From: Macrothele yani
Lineage: Eukaryota; Arthropoda; Arachnida; Araneae; Macrothelidae
Direction: 5' to 3'
Length of the DNA stretch: 64,000 bases
Assembly (NCBI GenBank): GCA_039090855.1
Contig: CM077013.1
Coordinates: 138,033,240 to 138,097,239, forward strand
Of this stretch, positions 33,300 through 42,388 are shown in pieces (position 1 is the first letter of the stretch; the number at the start of each line of letters is the position of its first letter). The position numbers were made by a program, and so were the translations under genes. The notes beneath the pieces were generated by a model. It did not search any database, was not told the origin of the DNA, and worked only from the letters and a program-made list of their open reading frames with translations.

Positions 33300-33760
33300 T
33301 CAATTACGAAAAGGCTGATTTGCACTGAAAACGTTGATGTGCCTATACTTGTTCCAAAGTATTAGATACAAATTTACTGGCCAAACAGTGGAAAGGAAAA
33401 CATCCTGGAACTCATACCTGCCACTGAATTAGAAACTGTTATCTAATTGTGGGTTTCACTTCTTTTAGCCTGGATTATGTGCGATTTGGAATAGGTTCCA
33501 CAAGGTACTGGAGTGCATCTACGTCTACACAATTGGTGTTCATCAGACATTTTTGTTCTAGCTCAGATTTGGCAGAAGAGGACTTTGAACCCGTGTCTAT
33601 TTTTTAGCATATCGCATACATTCTCCATGGGGTTTAGATCCGAGATTTGTAATGACCAGGGAAGATGGTATGGGTGGAGGGGTGGGTTCGCAGCTCGCTA
33701 AACCCCAGCTGAACACATCTTGCGCGATGGACAGTAGCACTGTCGTCCGTTAAACAGTCG
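33300..33760 (-). pseudogene. Tc1-like transposase C-terminal remnant
   Basis: On the minus strand near 33660-33600 the frame reads TIPWSLQISDLNPMENVCDM, the decayed third acidic block (PWP..SPDLNPIENLWDxL). A C-terminal stretch ending VEPIPNRT (changed from the usual SMPRR region) follows. Ends were not found. Confidence 0.65.
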
Positions 33761-33794
33761 TCACTTGCTGGATAAAATGTAAACAGTGCAGGAT

Positions 33795-33930
33795 AGTCTT
33801 GATCGGCAACAATGGTGAGGTACTAACTGTCAAAATGCCGTCGTTGCACGATATAACATGATATTCAAATTTAACGATAAAATTACTTTTATTTACACCG
33901 AACAAAAAGTTCAAAGTCAAAATGTCAAAA
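33795..33930 (-). repeat. Terminal segment of a Penelope-like element, inverted relative to 39215-39340
   Basis: The reverse complement (TTCGGTGTAAATAAAAGTAA, TTTTATCGTTAAATTTGAAT, ATCGTGCAACGACGGCATTT) matches the plus strand at 39235-39320 closely. It marks the outer edge of the 33.8-39.3 kb Penelope-like cluster. Confidence 0.7.
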
Positions 33931-34023
33931 TACATTCAAACTCTACATATCAAAACACATGCAAACTCTACATATCAAAACACATTCAAACTCAAAGTGT
34001 CAAAACACATTCAAACTCTACAG
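33918..34023 (+). repeat. ~26-bp minisatellite
   Basis: Four units of TCAAAACACATTCAAACTCT plus a short linker (ACATA or CAAAGTG) in tandem. Confidence 0.8.
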
Positions 34024-34229
34024 CACTCGCAAGAATAATTTACCAAGGAGCCCTCATCCCTCTATGGAATGAGGCAAGAGTTATTTCCAGTCACAACAAC
34101 AGAGATGCGACTTTGCTAGCGGAGTGTTTACACATCGTCAATAACGATGATAAATGTTGTAATAATGAATTACCCAGATTCATACCTCCACCTTGGATTC
34201 AGTTAATTTCAAACAACAAGGACTAAATA
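34024..34229 (+). pseudogene. Penelope-like C-terminal coding fragment (second family)
   Basis: The frame reads ARIIYQGALIPLWNEARVIS, RDATLLAECLHIVNNDDKCC and NNELPRFIPPPWIQLISNNK before a stop. It has the place and layout of the tail of a GIY-YIG nuclease region: a glutamate-containing LLLAE/TE...-type helix, then the final short stretch. It is not the same family as the PLE at 36401-38385. I assign it from position and from the hammerhead-like motif downstream; the nuclease core itself is missing. Confidence 0.5.
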
Positions 34230-34287
34230 AACCACTAACTCGAACTTTATTTCAGAACTCACCCATCAATAACAATTAAGAATCATT

Positions 34288-34503
34288 TTTTTCTTTATTG
34301 GAGGTTTAACGACCACCGTGAGCAACTCAATGGGCTATAAGCAGTCGCCCGTCCATAATTTAGGGTCACTGGTTCCAGGGAAGGGAGAGAGCCAGTGCCG
34401 TAAGACAAACACAACATCCATGCCTCACCGGGATTCGAACCCGGACCCCGTTCGGACGAATGATCAGAGGCCATCGCTTAGACCACTGCGCCACCGGGGC
34501 GGC
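34288..34503 (-). mobile_element. SINE S1, full length, with 11-bp target duplication
   Basis: TAAGAATCATT flanks it (34277-34287 and 34504-34514). It is near consensus and sits in the 3' region of the second Penelope-like family. Confidence 0.95.
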
Positions 34504-34619
34504 TAAGAATCATTAGTCAGAATATGGTGACGTTTTTTGAAGTCATTCGGGACCTGAACGCGCTGTATGTAAACAAGAGTGACGTCCCATGGCGGACTCA
34601 TTTTACAATATCTTTTTTA

Positions 34620-34670
34620 GCATTCACCTGAGGATGTGCTGAGAGCTAGCACGAAAGATCTAGTGATGTA
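34620..34670 (+). ncRNA. Hammerhead-ribozyme-like motif A
   Basis: The core CTGAGGA (34628-34634) fits CUGANGA. Then come helix II GTGCT/AGCAC with a 7-base loop, GAAA (34653-34656), a 4-base loop GATC closed by a single A-U, and UA before helix I. Helix I is CAC/GTG and continues as CAT/ATG past a bulged T. One extra base (T34635) separates the core from helix II. Hammerheads with a one-pair helix III are known from Penelope-like elements. Activity is not shown. Confidence 0.55.
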
Positions 34671-34773
34671 ACTTTGAAACCAAAATCATGCTGTCTAAAC
34701 ACGTTCAATATTAAAAATTAGGAACCTCGCACTATAACAGGACATAAATACATACAGTTGAAAACGTTAAAAA

Positions 34774-34819
34774 CACACTAGTACTTTCGTGACCGCCATC
34801 AGTCACTTCCACAAGTGTG
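34774..34819 (-). ncRNA. Hammerhead-ribozyme-like motif B
   Basis: On the minus strand: CACAC, TTGTGGA in place of CUGANGA, an extra A, helix II GTGACT/GGTCAC, GAAA, loop GTAC, TA, then GTGTG pairing with CACAC. Same layout as motifs A and C, but with core changes (first C to T, A to T), so this copy is probably inactive. Confidence 0.45.
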
Positions 34820-34990
34820 ACTACCAGTTCTAAGCAGCCACCGTCAGCATATATGTACAACATGAAGTGTCAGGTCAGACGGGTGCGCAGAGAGACATAG
34901 AAAGAACAGGTGGTCAGAAGTCAGTAATAATTATTACAATATTTAAATCACAGTGAGTCATGTATAAGGTATTTCCATGCATCAGGAATA

Positions 34991-36400
34991 TACACTGCTG
35001 GCGACCCAAAATGCAACACCAAGAAGGAAGCATCCGATTGGCATGAAATTTGCAGCATGCGTCGCCCGCGAGAGGACATGCAAACGATTAGCTTTGCAGC
35101 GCATATGCAAATCATGTGCTCCCGGCACGCCACCGAGAAACACTACAAGAAGGGTACACAGAAGGCGGGGTGAAAGTAGTGGAAGTGTGTTGTGCTGCCG
35201 GACTTGTGCGTGGGAAGCTTCCTCATGTCTCGTCGCAGAATCAAGCAGTCATTCCAGCACGTTTCGGTGTTCGACAGAGAACAAATAGTGGCTCATCGCG
35301 ACAGCGGTTTATCGTACCGAGACATCGGCGCCCGTGTGGGACGTCATCTAGCACCAGTGAGGAGAGTATGGATTCGATGTGTGCAAGAGGGACCGATGGA
35401 CAGACGTGAGCGATTCCCGCAGCCGCGGCACACCACCGAACGTGAGGACCGCCATGTTGTGCGGCGGGCATTGACGGCTCGCACCGCCACATCACGAACG
35501 TTAGCGCAGGAATTAGGGTGTGTTGCGCAACAATCTGTGTCAGAACCTATCGTTTGACGTCGTCTGCAGGTGCGGGGATTGTCGCACGGCGCCCATTGCT
35601 CCGATTACCATTGACGTTACACCACCGGCGGATGCGGCGGCAGTGGGCCGTTGAACGCAGCACCTGGACTACGGAATGGCACGACATTGTCTTCTCCGAT
35701 GAATCCCGCTTCTACCTGCAACACCACGATCGTCGGATCCGCGTGTGGCGGAACCGCGGCGGGAGCCTGTATGACGCCTGCATTATGCATCGCCATACCG
35801 GTCCGTTGCCTGGCGTTATGGTTTAAGGCGCAATTGGATATGACACCCGCACCCTTCTGGTACGCATCGCCGGTACACTCAACAGCCACCGCTACATCTC
35901 CGACGTTTTGGAGCCTGTAGTCCTTCCTTACTTTCAGGACCTGCCAGCGGCCACGTTTCAACAGGACAATACGCGCCCGCACGTAGCAGGCATCGTGCAA
36001 CAATTCTTCACGGCCCACTAGGTGTAACTGCAGCCGTGGTCCGCTTGTTCTCCCGATATGTCGCCCATCGAACACCTCTAGTCGCTGATCGCCAACCGAG
36101 TGGCCCGGCAAGCACCACCCGCGGCTACGTCTGATGACTTGTGGCAACGTGTGGAAGAAGCCTGGACCGACATACCCCAAGTCCACATCCAAAGCCTCTT
36201 TCGTTCGATGCCGCGGCGTATAGCGGCCGTTATTGCCAGCCATGGGGGCCACACGAACTATTGATTTCTTGCGTGTTCCGCAAGTCGCAAGTCGTAAGCT
36301 CAAATGTTTCATCTTTGTATCTGTTGTTATGTGTCCAGTAAATCTGGCTTTGCTATCTCATGTCTTTCTTGGTGTTGCATTTTGGGTGGCCAGCAGTGTA
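34991..36400 (+). mobile_element. Tc1-like element (family A), complete with both ends
   Basis: The 35-bp ends match at 34 of 35 positions: TACACTGCTGGCGACCCAAA... on the left and the complement of TACACTGCTGGCCACCCAAA... on the right. Length is 1410 bp. It interrupts a Penelope-like element: joining its flanks restores CCTAACTA followed by ATTCCTGATGCATGG, and the uninterrupted relative at 38866-38890 reads CCTAACTACATTACTGATGC. A second copy of the family is at 59918-61318. Confidence 0.95.
35226..36264 (+). pseudogene. Tc1-like transposase, family A, copy 1, frameshifted
   Basis: The first frame (from 35226) reads MSRRRIKQSFQHVSVFDREQ, with helix-turn-helix DSGLSYRDIGARVGRH and a second one around TARTATSRTLAQELG, to a stop near 35557. 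After a frame change, YFQDLPAATFQQDNTRPHVA (second Asp) and PWSACSPDMSPIEHL (Glu of DD34E) follow, then VEEAWTDIPQVHIQSLFRSM and a stop near 36264. The first Asp block (VFSDESRFYLQHHD) sits at ~35690 in a third frame. It is a full-length but inactive Tc1 transposase. Long open frames on the opposite strand (35617-36312) are shadows. Confidence 0.9.
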
Positions 36401-36999
36401 GTTAGGGATATCATCGTTGCAGCAACTTCTCCGGTGAGACAGAATCTGAAGGGCTTCTGTAAATAGTAATAAATTCTTATTCTTAGGTATAGTCAGAATA
36501 GTAACCTCAGACCAAATTGGTTCTAAAGGTTTGCTTAGAAGCACACGTGACATAGCTGTAGAGCCATTACCGGTTTTAATACTGTGTTTGTGTTCCTGCA
36601 GTCTGACCTTTAGATTACGAGATGTGGAACCTATGTAGGAAGTATTCTCTTCATTGGGGTCATAGGACAGGAGAAGGATTCTGTAAATTCCATAATTACC
36701 TAACAAATCAGGTCTGTCACGATCGCTACAAACCAACGAAAATAATTTACAAGAAGACAACCCAAAGTCAATAATAAAAGGTCTGCAGATATTTTTAAGT
36801 AGATGTGAAAGTGGTGGCAAAAACGGGATAGAACCCACAAATTTTGTGATTCTAACATCTCTGTTTAGTGCTGTAGAGTCAAAACGTTGGGATTTTTTAA
36901 TAATAAGTTTATTGACAATGTACTTAGAGTACCCAAAGGAATTAGCCAACTCGTAGATTTTCAGGATTTCCTGTTCATAAGTTTGCTTAGTAGAACAGT
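36401..36999 (-). pseudogene. Penelope-like GIY-YIG endonuclease region
   Basis: The minus-strand frame holds GNYGIYRILLLS, then NTSYIGSTSRNLKVRLQEHK, the GIY...YIG core with the catalytic Arg and His helix, and LLLFTEALQILSHRR with the catalytic Glu. A preceding stretch ends in LVCSDRDRPDLLGN. The reading is open for ~200 residues but is cut by the Tc1 element at PNY and separated from the RT by a SINE. The nuclease nicks target DNA for retrotransposition. The plus-strand copy at 38424-38915 is about 90% alike. Confidence 0.9.
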
Positions 37000-37002
37000 G
37001 GG

Positions 37003-37219
37003 GCCGCCCCGGTGGCGCAGTGGTCTAAGGCGTTGGCCTCTGATCATTCGTCTGTAAGGGTCCGGGTTCGAACCCCGTTCAGGCATGGATGTTGTGTTTG
37101 TCTTACGGCACTGGCTCTTTCCCTTCCCTGGAACCAGTGACCCTAAATTAGGGACGGGCGACTGCTTATAGCCCATTGAGTTGCTCACGGTGGTCGTTAA
37201 ACCTCAAAGAAAAAAAAAA
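37003..37219 (+). mobile_element. SINE S1 with 11-bp target duplication
   Basis: AGAACAGTGGG flanks it (36992-37002 and 37220-37230). Near consensus. Confidence 0.95.
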
Positions 37220-38300
37220 AGAACAGTGGGAACGGGCTCTGTGTACCATAAAACGCAAGGAAGCAAGTTTTTGGCAATGCGGATGATTAGAAGTGGCAGG
37301 GATCATTAAAACGTGAGAGGTAGATTTCCGAAAAACTGAAGTCGTAACCAAATTTGTGGTAGGATCACGGGTGAGCAGGATGTCTAAAAACGGCAAAGTA
37401 AAATCTAATTCAGTTTCAACTGAAAATTTGCAGCCCCGGTGGCGCAGTGGTCTAAGGCGCTGGCCTCTGATCATTCGTCCGTAAGGGGTCCGGGTTCGAA
37501 TCCCGGTCAGGCATGGTTGTTGTGTTTGTCTTACGGCACTGGCTGTCTCCCTTCCCTGGAACCAGTGACCCTAAATTAGGGACGGGCGACTGCTTATAGC
37601 CCATGGAGTTGCTCACGGTGGTCGTTAAACCTCCAATTAAAAAAAAAAACTGAAAATTTAATAGAGACAAATTTTGACGAAAAACTATTAACCAAAACCT
37701 GTAAGTCCCACGTTGACCCCCGCCAAAAGATTAAAATATCATCAACGTATCGAATATAAAGGAGTGGTTTAATAGGGAAGATGTTTAGCACCTCGTTTTC
37801 CAAATGCTGTAAGAGAATTTCGGCAACGAGGGGCGATAATGGAGAACCCATTGGGGCCCCTTCCAACTGCTTATAAATAACATCATTAAAACGAAAATAC
37901 GTCCTATTATAAACAAGTTGTAGAGCATGAATTACTGCTTAGCGTTAGGGGCAGAAAAAGTATTAGAAGCCAACAGTTTGGAAAGAACCAAATTATGAAC
38001 AGTGGGAACAGGAATATTGGGAAACAATAATATGCCATCAAATGAGACCATCGTAAATGGAACCAGAATAGGTTGAATGAAGTGAATAGAAGATAAAGCC
38101 TGGGTGGAACTGGAGATAGAGTAACGTGAATTGGCAGTGAGCTGATTCAATAATTTGGCAAGAGTACACTTAAGAGAGCGAGTGGGGGAAGTAAAAGCTG
38201 AGACCAGAGGACGAATTGGATGGTCAGGTTTGTGTAATTTTAGCTTTCCAAACAAAGCAGGGACGCGGGGCCCAGGAGGGTGGTGTAAACCTTTAATAAT
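37215..38300 (-). pseudogene. Penelope-like reverse transcriptase region, broken by a SINE
   Basis: The minus-strand frame at 38255-37932 reads FGKLKLHKPDHPIRPLVSAF, the RT fingers block (PKIHK..P..RPIVSA type), and VSFDGILLFPNIPV, the first catalytic Asp block. 37866-37660 reads EGAPMGSPLSPLVAEILLQH and YIRYVDDILIFW, the YVDD catalytic box. After the SINE (37430-37648) the frame goes on as VETELDFTLPFLDILLTRDP, the thumb/linker. A stop at 37930 and the SINE break it. The RT copies element RNA into DNA in the nucleus. Confidence 0.85.
37430..37648 (+). mobile_element. SINE S1 with 11-bp target duplication
   Basis: ACTGAAAATTT flanks it (37419-37429 and 37649-37659). Near consensus. It splits the RT coding region. 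Confidence 0.95.
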
Positions 38301-38423
38301 GCCAGGAGGTAAGTCTAGAAAGGATTTTAGGTTATTAATTGCAGTGATCGTGGCAGAAGTTGGGTCTCGAGGGCAAATCCCACACGTTTTGACTCTACAA
38401 CACTAACCAGAGAAGTTTGAACC

Positions 38424-38915
38424 ATGAAATTTGTGGGTTCTATCCCGTTTATGCCACCAATTTCATATCTACTTAAAAATATCTGCATACCTTTTGGTAT
38501 TGACTTTGGGTTTTCTTCTTGTAAATTATTTTCGTTGGTTCGTAGCGATCGTGACAAACCTAATTTATTAGATAATTATGGAATTTACAGAATCCCACTC
38601 CTGTCCTCTGACCCCAATGAAGGGAATATTTCCTGCATAGGTTCCACATCTCGTAATTTAAAGGTCAGACTGCAGGAACACAAATACAGTATTAAAGTCG
38701 GTAATGGCTCCACAGCTATGTCACGTTTGCTTCTAAGCAAACCTTTTGAACCAATTTGGTCTGAGGTTAATATTCTGACTATACCTAAGAATAAGAATTT
38801 ATTACTATTTACAGAAGCCCTTCAGATTCTGTCTCACCGGAGAAGTTGCTGCAACGATGATATCCCTAACTACATTACTGATGCATGGAAATACCTTATA
38901 CATGACTTACTGTGA
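38424..38915 (+). pseudogene. Penelope-like GIY-YIG region, open for 163 residues
   Basis: MKFVGSIPFMPPISYLLKNI, then LLDNYGIYRIPLLSSDPNEG, ISCIGSTSRNLKVRLQEHKY and LLLFTEALQILSHRRSCCND, ending ITDAWKYLIHDLL. The YIG of the core is CIG here. The frame has no internal stop, so this nuclease part is less damaged than the minus-strand copy, but the copy has no RT. Confidence 0.85.
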
Positions 38916-39043
38916 TTTAAATATTGTAATAAGTATTACTGACTTCTGACCACCTGTTCTTTTTTTGTCTCTCTGCGCACCCGTCTGACCTGACACATCA
39001 TGTTGTTCATATATGCTGACCGTGGCTGCTTAGAACTGGTAGT

Positions 39044-39089
39044 CACACTTGAGGAAGTGACCGATGGCGGTCACGAAAGCACTAGTGTG
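39044..39089 (+). ncRNA. Hammerhead-ribozyme-like motif C
   Basis: CACAC, TTGAGGA (one change from CUGANGA), extra A, helix II GTGACC/GGTCAC with a 6-base loop, GAAA, loop GCAC closed by A-U, UA, then GTGTG pairing with CACAC. Compared with motif B, one helix II base differs (C for T) and pairing is kept. Confidence 0.5.
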
Positions 39090-39514
39090 TTTTTAACGTT
39101 TTCAACTATATGTATTTATGTCCTCCTATAGTGCGAGGTTCATAATTTTTAATATTCAACGTGTTTAGACAGCATGATTTTGGTTTTAATTTGTAACACG
39201 TACCTTCATCAATTCTAGTTGATGGGATTTTGACTTTCAACCTTTTATTTGGTGTAAATAAAAGTCATTTTATCGTTAACTTTGAATTCCATGCTATATC
39301 GTGCAACGACCGCATTTTACCAGTTAGTGTTATCGGCACGAATTTCTTCAACAACTTCAATGTTCAGATAATCGAATAATCAACAATGTTCCGATGTTCA
39401 GATAAAATATGACTAACTCTCGAACCTCCTAAGCGGGAGGGGGGTTAGCTGCCATTAAGGAGAGCTTTAAAATGATGCATAACACGACGGGGCGTAACCT
39501 GTAGGTATCCTAGG

Positions 39515-40008
39515 CCAAAAGGTACCAATCAAGGAGGTTATATTACTGGAGACACCCCTGGCTCTGCCGCCATAGGTCACAGCTAACCTGTGGTGTGACG
39601 TCACAAGCAGGCAAAAATGAACTAAATTATACCGTTGATGAAACAGTAAGCTTAGCATACCTAGGCGTTTTCTGGGAGACGCGGGTTCGAGTCCCGCTCC
39701 AGGACGATGAAAATTTTCAAGTTTTCAGATATTATCTGACTTACCATCCTTGTCACATTTACGCCAAAAATCGGATTGTCATCTTCAAGCTTGTGTATCA
39801 TTGATAAAGATTATTGAATTACTCATTTTTTCTGTTTATACGCTTAGAAGCTTTTGTTCCATTGGTTTCCAAGCAGCTTCTCTTCCGCGGCTGCGTCGTG
39901 CCTGCTCATGACGTCATTTGCAGCACGGACGGTGACTTATGTTGGCCAATGCTGCGTAGATAGGAGTAGTGTCTCCAGTAATATAACCTCCTTGGTACCA
40001 ATCGTACT
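39515..40008. repeat. Inverted repeat flanking a T2 copy
   Basis: GGTTATATTACTGGAGACAC on the left is found as its complement near 39970-40000; the arms extend, less perfectly, to ~100 bp each (TGACGTCACAAGCAGGC against TGACGTCATGAGCAGGC). The loop holds the T2 tRNA-bearing repeat at 39660-39830 (GGGAGACGCGGGTTCGAGTC, then TATTATCTGACTTACCATCC). Confidence 0.65.
39660..39830 (+). mobile_element. tRNA-bearing repeat family T2, 5'-truncated
   Basis: Starts at the anticodon region (TTTCTGGGAGACGCGGG), keeps the B box GGTTCGAGTCC and the downstream ATTATCTGACTTACCATCC and CAAAAATCGGATTGTCATC blocks. Confidence 0.75.
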
Positions 40009-40645
40009 CACTAACACACTTGCGATTCAGCTTTTCTTTCTATCTTGAGGTCAGATGTTAGCTCTGCGCATGCGCAGATAGACTTGCGTAGCTAAATCCC
40101 ATTTCATCAGTGGGGGTCGTTTCTTACGTTCGTCTAATTATAATAAAAATTGTTTTTGAAAACTAAACAGTCGAAATATTTGCTATTGCCACCGCCATAA
40201 TTTGGCAAATTTTTACTTTTATGACTCGCACATCTTTTTCCATCGGTTTTACGAAAATAACATTCATTAATCCACTTACCTAAGTACCGCTCAATATTAG
40301 GAATTAGTAAACCTTATTGTTATGTAACAGTGGCGTATATTCGAGGCTAGCTAGACTAGCTGCGAAGTCCAGAGAATGCACAGAAAAAAAAAACTTAATT
40401 AAATATACACTAATAAAAGTCAATTATCAACGGTATTAAAATATGTCGATGCTTTCGCTGCGGAAAAATAAAAACGCGTGCGGATTCACTGCTATGACTC
40501 AGTCTGGCGAGCGAAAACCAACGGCATAACGCAAGCAGCTCTTCTAGAGTCTTCGAAGTTCTGATGCGAAAACCTTCCGTACCATCGCCTGCTAGCGTTT
40601 CCATGACAACATGAATCAGCTGGTAGAGGGGATTGGCTCATTGCT
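40009..40645. other. Unassigned sequence
   Basis: No gene or repeat recognised; it leads into the hAT transposase fragment, which could begin further upstream than its first ATG. Confidence 0.35.
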
Positions 40646-41266
40646 TTGGGAAACGGTTCGCTGCGAAAAACGAAGACAGACTATCTTAGTCACTCGCATA
40701 CTCCCACCCATAAGGGTGTTTCGCGAGAGTTGTTTCAGTTTGTGCAAAGTGTCAATGAATTAAAATCAAGGATATTATATCATAAATTCGTGGCTTTGTT
40801 GGATTCGAACTATTTTGATTACTTTTGTGAAAACTTCCCTGAAAATCTACTGTCAGAACTTAAAGAACTCTACGCTTCAAATTTTGATACAGCTCGACTA
40901 AAAAATGAACTAAAGGTGTTTTATTCCTTTGATGAATACAAAAACAAATCAGTAAGAGACATTACGTGTGACATAAAGCTGAATAAATTGGACATAGTGT
41001 TTAGTGAGGTGCACAAATTAGGAGACCTTATATTAAACTTTCGGTCAACAACTGCAACTGCCTAAAGTTTTTCAGCGTTAAAAATAATCAAGATATATCT
41101 TAGACCCGCACAAGGACATGCACATTCGAAACACTTGGCTGTTTTGTCAATAGAGAAAAACGTTCTTTTTAAATATGAAAAAGTACTCAGAAAAAAAATA
41201 TTTTATGAAAATGTAACACTCAAGTTCACACAAAAGGAAAGAAGAATGGAGTTCATGTACAAATAA
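40646..41266 (+). pseudogene. hAT-family transposase C-terminal fragment
   Basis: The frame reads FPENLLSELKELYASNFDTA, VFSEVHKLGDLILNFRSTTA then TA, a stop at 41063-41065, and in the same frame SFSALKIIKIYLRPAQGHAH, SKHLAVLSIEKNVLFKYEKV and EFMYK to the final stop at 41266. This is the hAT dimerisation region (TTASAERSFSALKRIKTYLR type, LALMSIE). The stop replaces the conserved ER between TA and SFS. It resembles ZMYM1/hAT-like transposases. The catalytic core upstream is missing or not recognisable. It is unrelated in position to the two hAT-like elements without transposase, though it could be the kind of enzyme that moved them. Confidence 0.8.
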
Positions 41267-41345
41267 AGTACTCAGAAGAAGAATGGTGTTCATGTACAAA
41301 TAAAGTATTCAGAAGAAGAATGGAGTTCAAGTACAAATAAATAAG
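41231..41345 (+). repeat. 37-bp triplication over the transposase stop codon
   Basis: Three units with AGAAGAATGGAGTTCATGTA CAAATAAAGTA end-to-end. The first contains the natural end of the hAT frame, so the terminus was amplified. Confidence 0.85.
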
Positions 41346-42218
41346 TGTTAAAATCCTAATCTTCATAATTATTTGGTATCATGTTAGCAATGGCATGTAC
41401 CTAAAATTTAGAAAAAAGTTACTTCTATTACTTAACAAATAAAAATTAAACTTCGCAATTAAAAATAACAGTACTGGGAGGACGGAGGGGGGGATGGAAA
41501 CAGCCCAGGCCTCTGGCCCAAGATTTGCCATTGTCATGATTTAATTTCTCTTAGAATGTACCGGATTGTAGATTGGTGTGATCGTGTGAGTGATGCGAAT
41601 AAAGGCAACGTGTGCACGTAAATAAATGTATACTCTCAAATCACTCGTTTTATTTCACATCCACAACGATCTTGGCATGCAAAAGATGCGTAGCATAAAT
41701 TATCTCCAAAGAGTTCCAGGGTGCACACTTGATTTCTTTTTTTTTTTTTTTTTTTTTTTTTTTTGGAATTAATAAGCGTGGCACTAAAAACATTTTGGCA
41801 GCCGTGAAGGAATTCAGCTCGGACGGAAAAAATTAGAAATAAATAAATATTTCACTTAAAGGAATCGGTGGAAGCGACGATAGGAATAAGGAAAAACACC
41901 TAGTCTAATCAAAGCTGAATAATTGATAGAAAACAAGGGAGTGTTGGAGGTCATCGTAATGCGGCAGAGACAGTAGGCTGTGTTACAAATGAAAACAAGG
42001 AGTGAAGAGGGACCTTGGAGGTAAATCAGCCTAAGGAAAAAAGTGAGATTAAACGCTTCTTTGACATGCAAGACTGATAAATGCTCAAATGGCTTCCTGC
42101 GGAATTAAAATTTTTCAGAGACAGTTGACAATTTTACCGGACAGGAGGACTTGAAACTCTTTCACACAGGTCATCAACAGTATATTTCTGTATCCTTTAT
42201 AAGTAGCACGCTTCAGCT
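41346..42218. other. Unassigned sequence with a long T run
   Basis: A T run of ~26 bases lies at 41739-41764. No coding or repeat identity was found. Confidence 0.35.
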
Positions 42219-42388
42219 TTGTATGACGAAGTAAATTTCTCCATCATTTTTATGCCATGGGCGGGATTCGAACACACAACTCCCTACTCCATAGCTCCGA
42301 GTGCTATCCACTATACTACACTGGCAAGTGCGCTCACTGCTATCTGCCTTTATCTCATGTGCGTCATGCGGGGAAGGCACGTCGTGTC
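42219..42388 (-). mobile_element. LTR relative of the miniature element with a different tRNA-like core
   Basis: On the minus strand the flanks match the 180-bp LTR: GACGCACATGAGATAAAGGC and AGATAG before, and AAATGATGGAGAAATTTACT TCG after the core. The core (42255-42326) is a different tRNA-like sequence: GCCAGTGTAGTATAGTGGAT at its start, an anticodon arm ACTCG..GGAGT and a B box TGTTCGAATCCCG. No interior or second LTR is present, so it is solo or truncated. It runs directly into a T2 repeat at ~42388. Confidence 0.75.

Larger units (their letters stand above)
36401..38385 (-). mobile_element. Penelope-like retroelement, 5'-truncated, minus strand
   Basis: Read on the minus strand from about 38385, the element has a reverse transcriptase region, then a GIY-YIG region, and continues beyond the Tc1 insertion at 34990-34690 into a 3' region with hammerhead-like motif B. 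Two S1 SINEs (37003-37219 and 37430-37648) interrupt it. RT joined to GIY-YIG is diagnostic of Penelope-like elements. It meets a second copy of itself head to head at about 38385. Confidence 0.85.
38386..39340 (+). mobile_element. Penelope-like retroelement, second copy, plus strand
   Basis: It begins within the linker before the nuclease (CGTTTTGACTCTACAACACT), so it lacks RT. It keeps the GIY-YIG frame, a stop, a 3' region with hammerhead-like motif C, and a terminal segment shared with 33795-33930. It is joined head to head with the minus-strand copy at about 38385. Such truncated, inverted partners are a usual Penelope-like arrangement. Confidence 0.8.

Noticed and set aside
35617..36312. 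231-residue open frame on the minus strand
   Set aside because: It is the complement of a Tc1 transposase; GC-rich codon use opens the opposite strand by chance. The same holds for 60208-60798.
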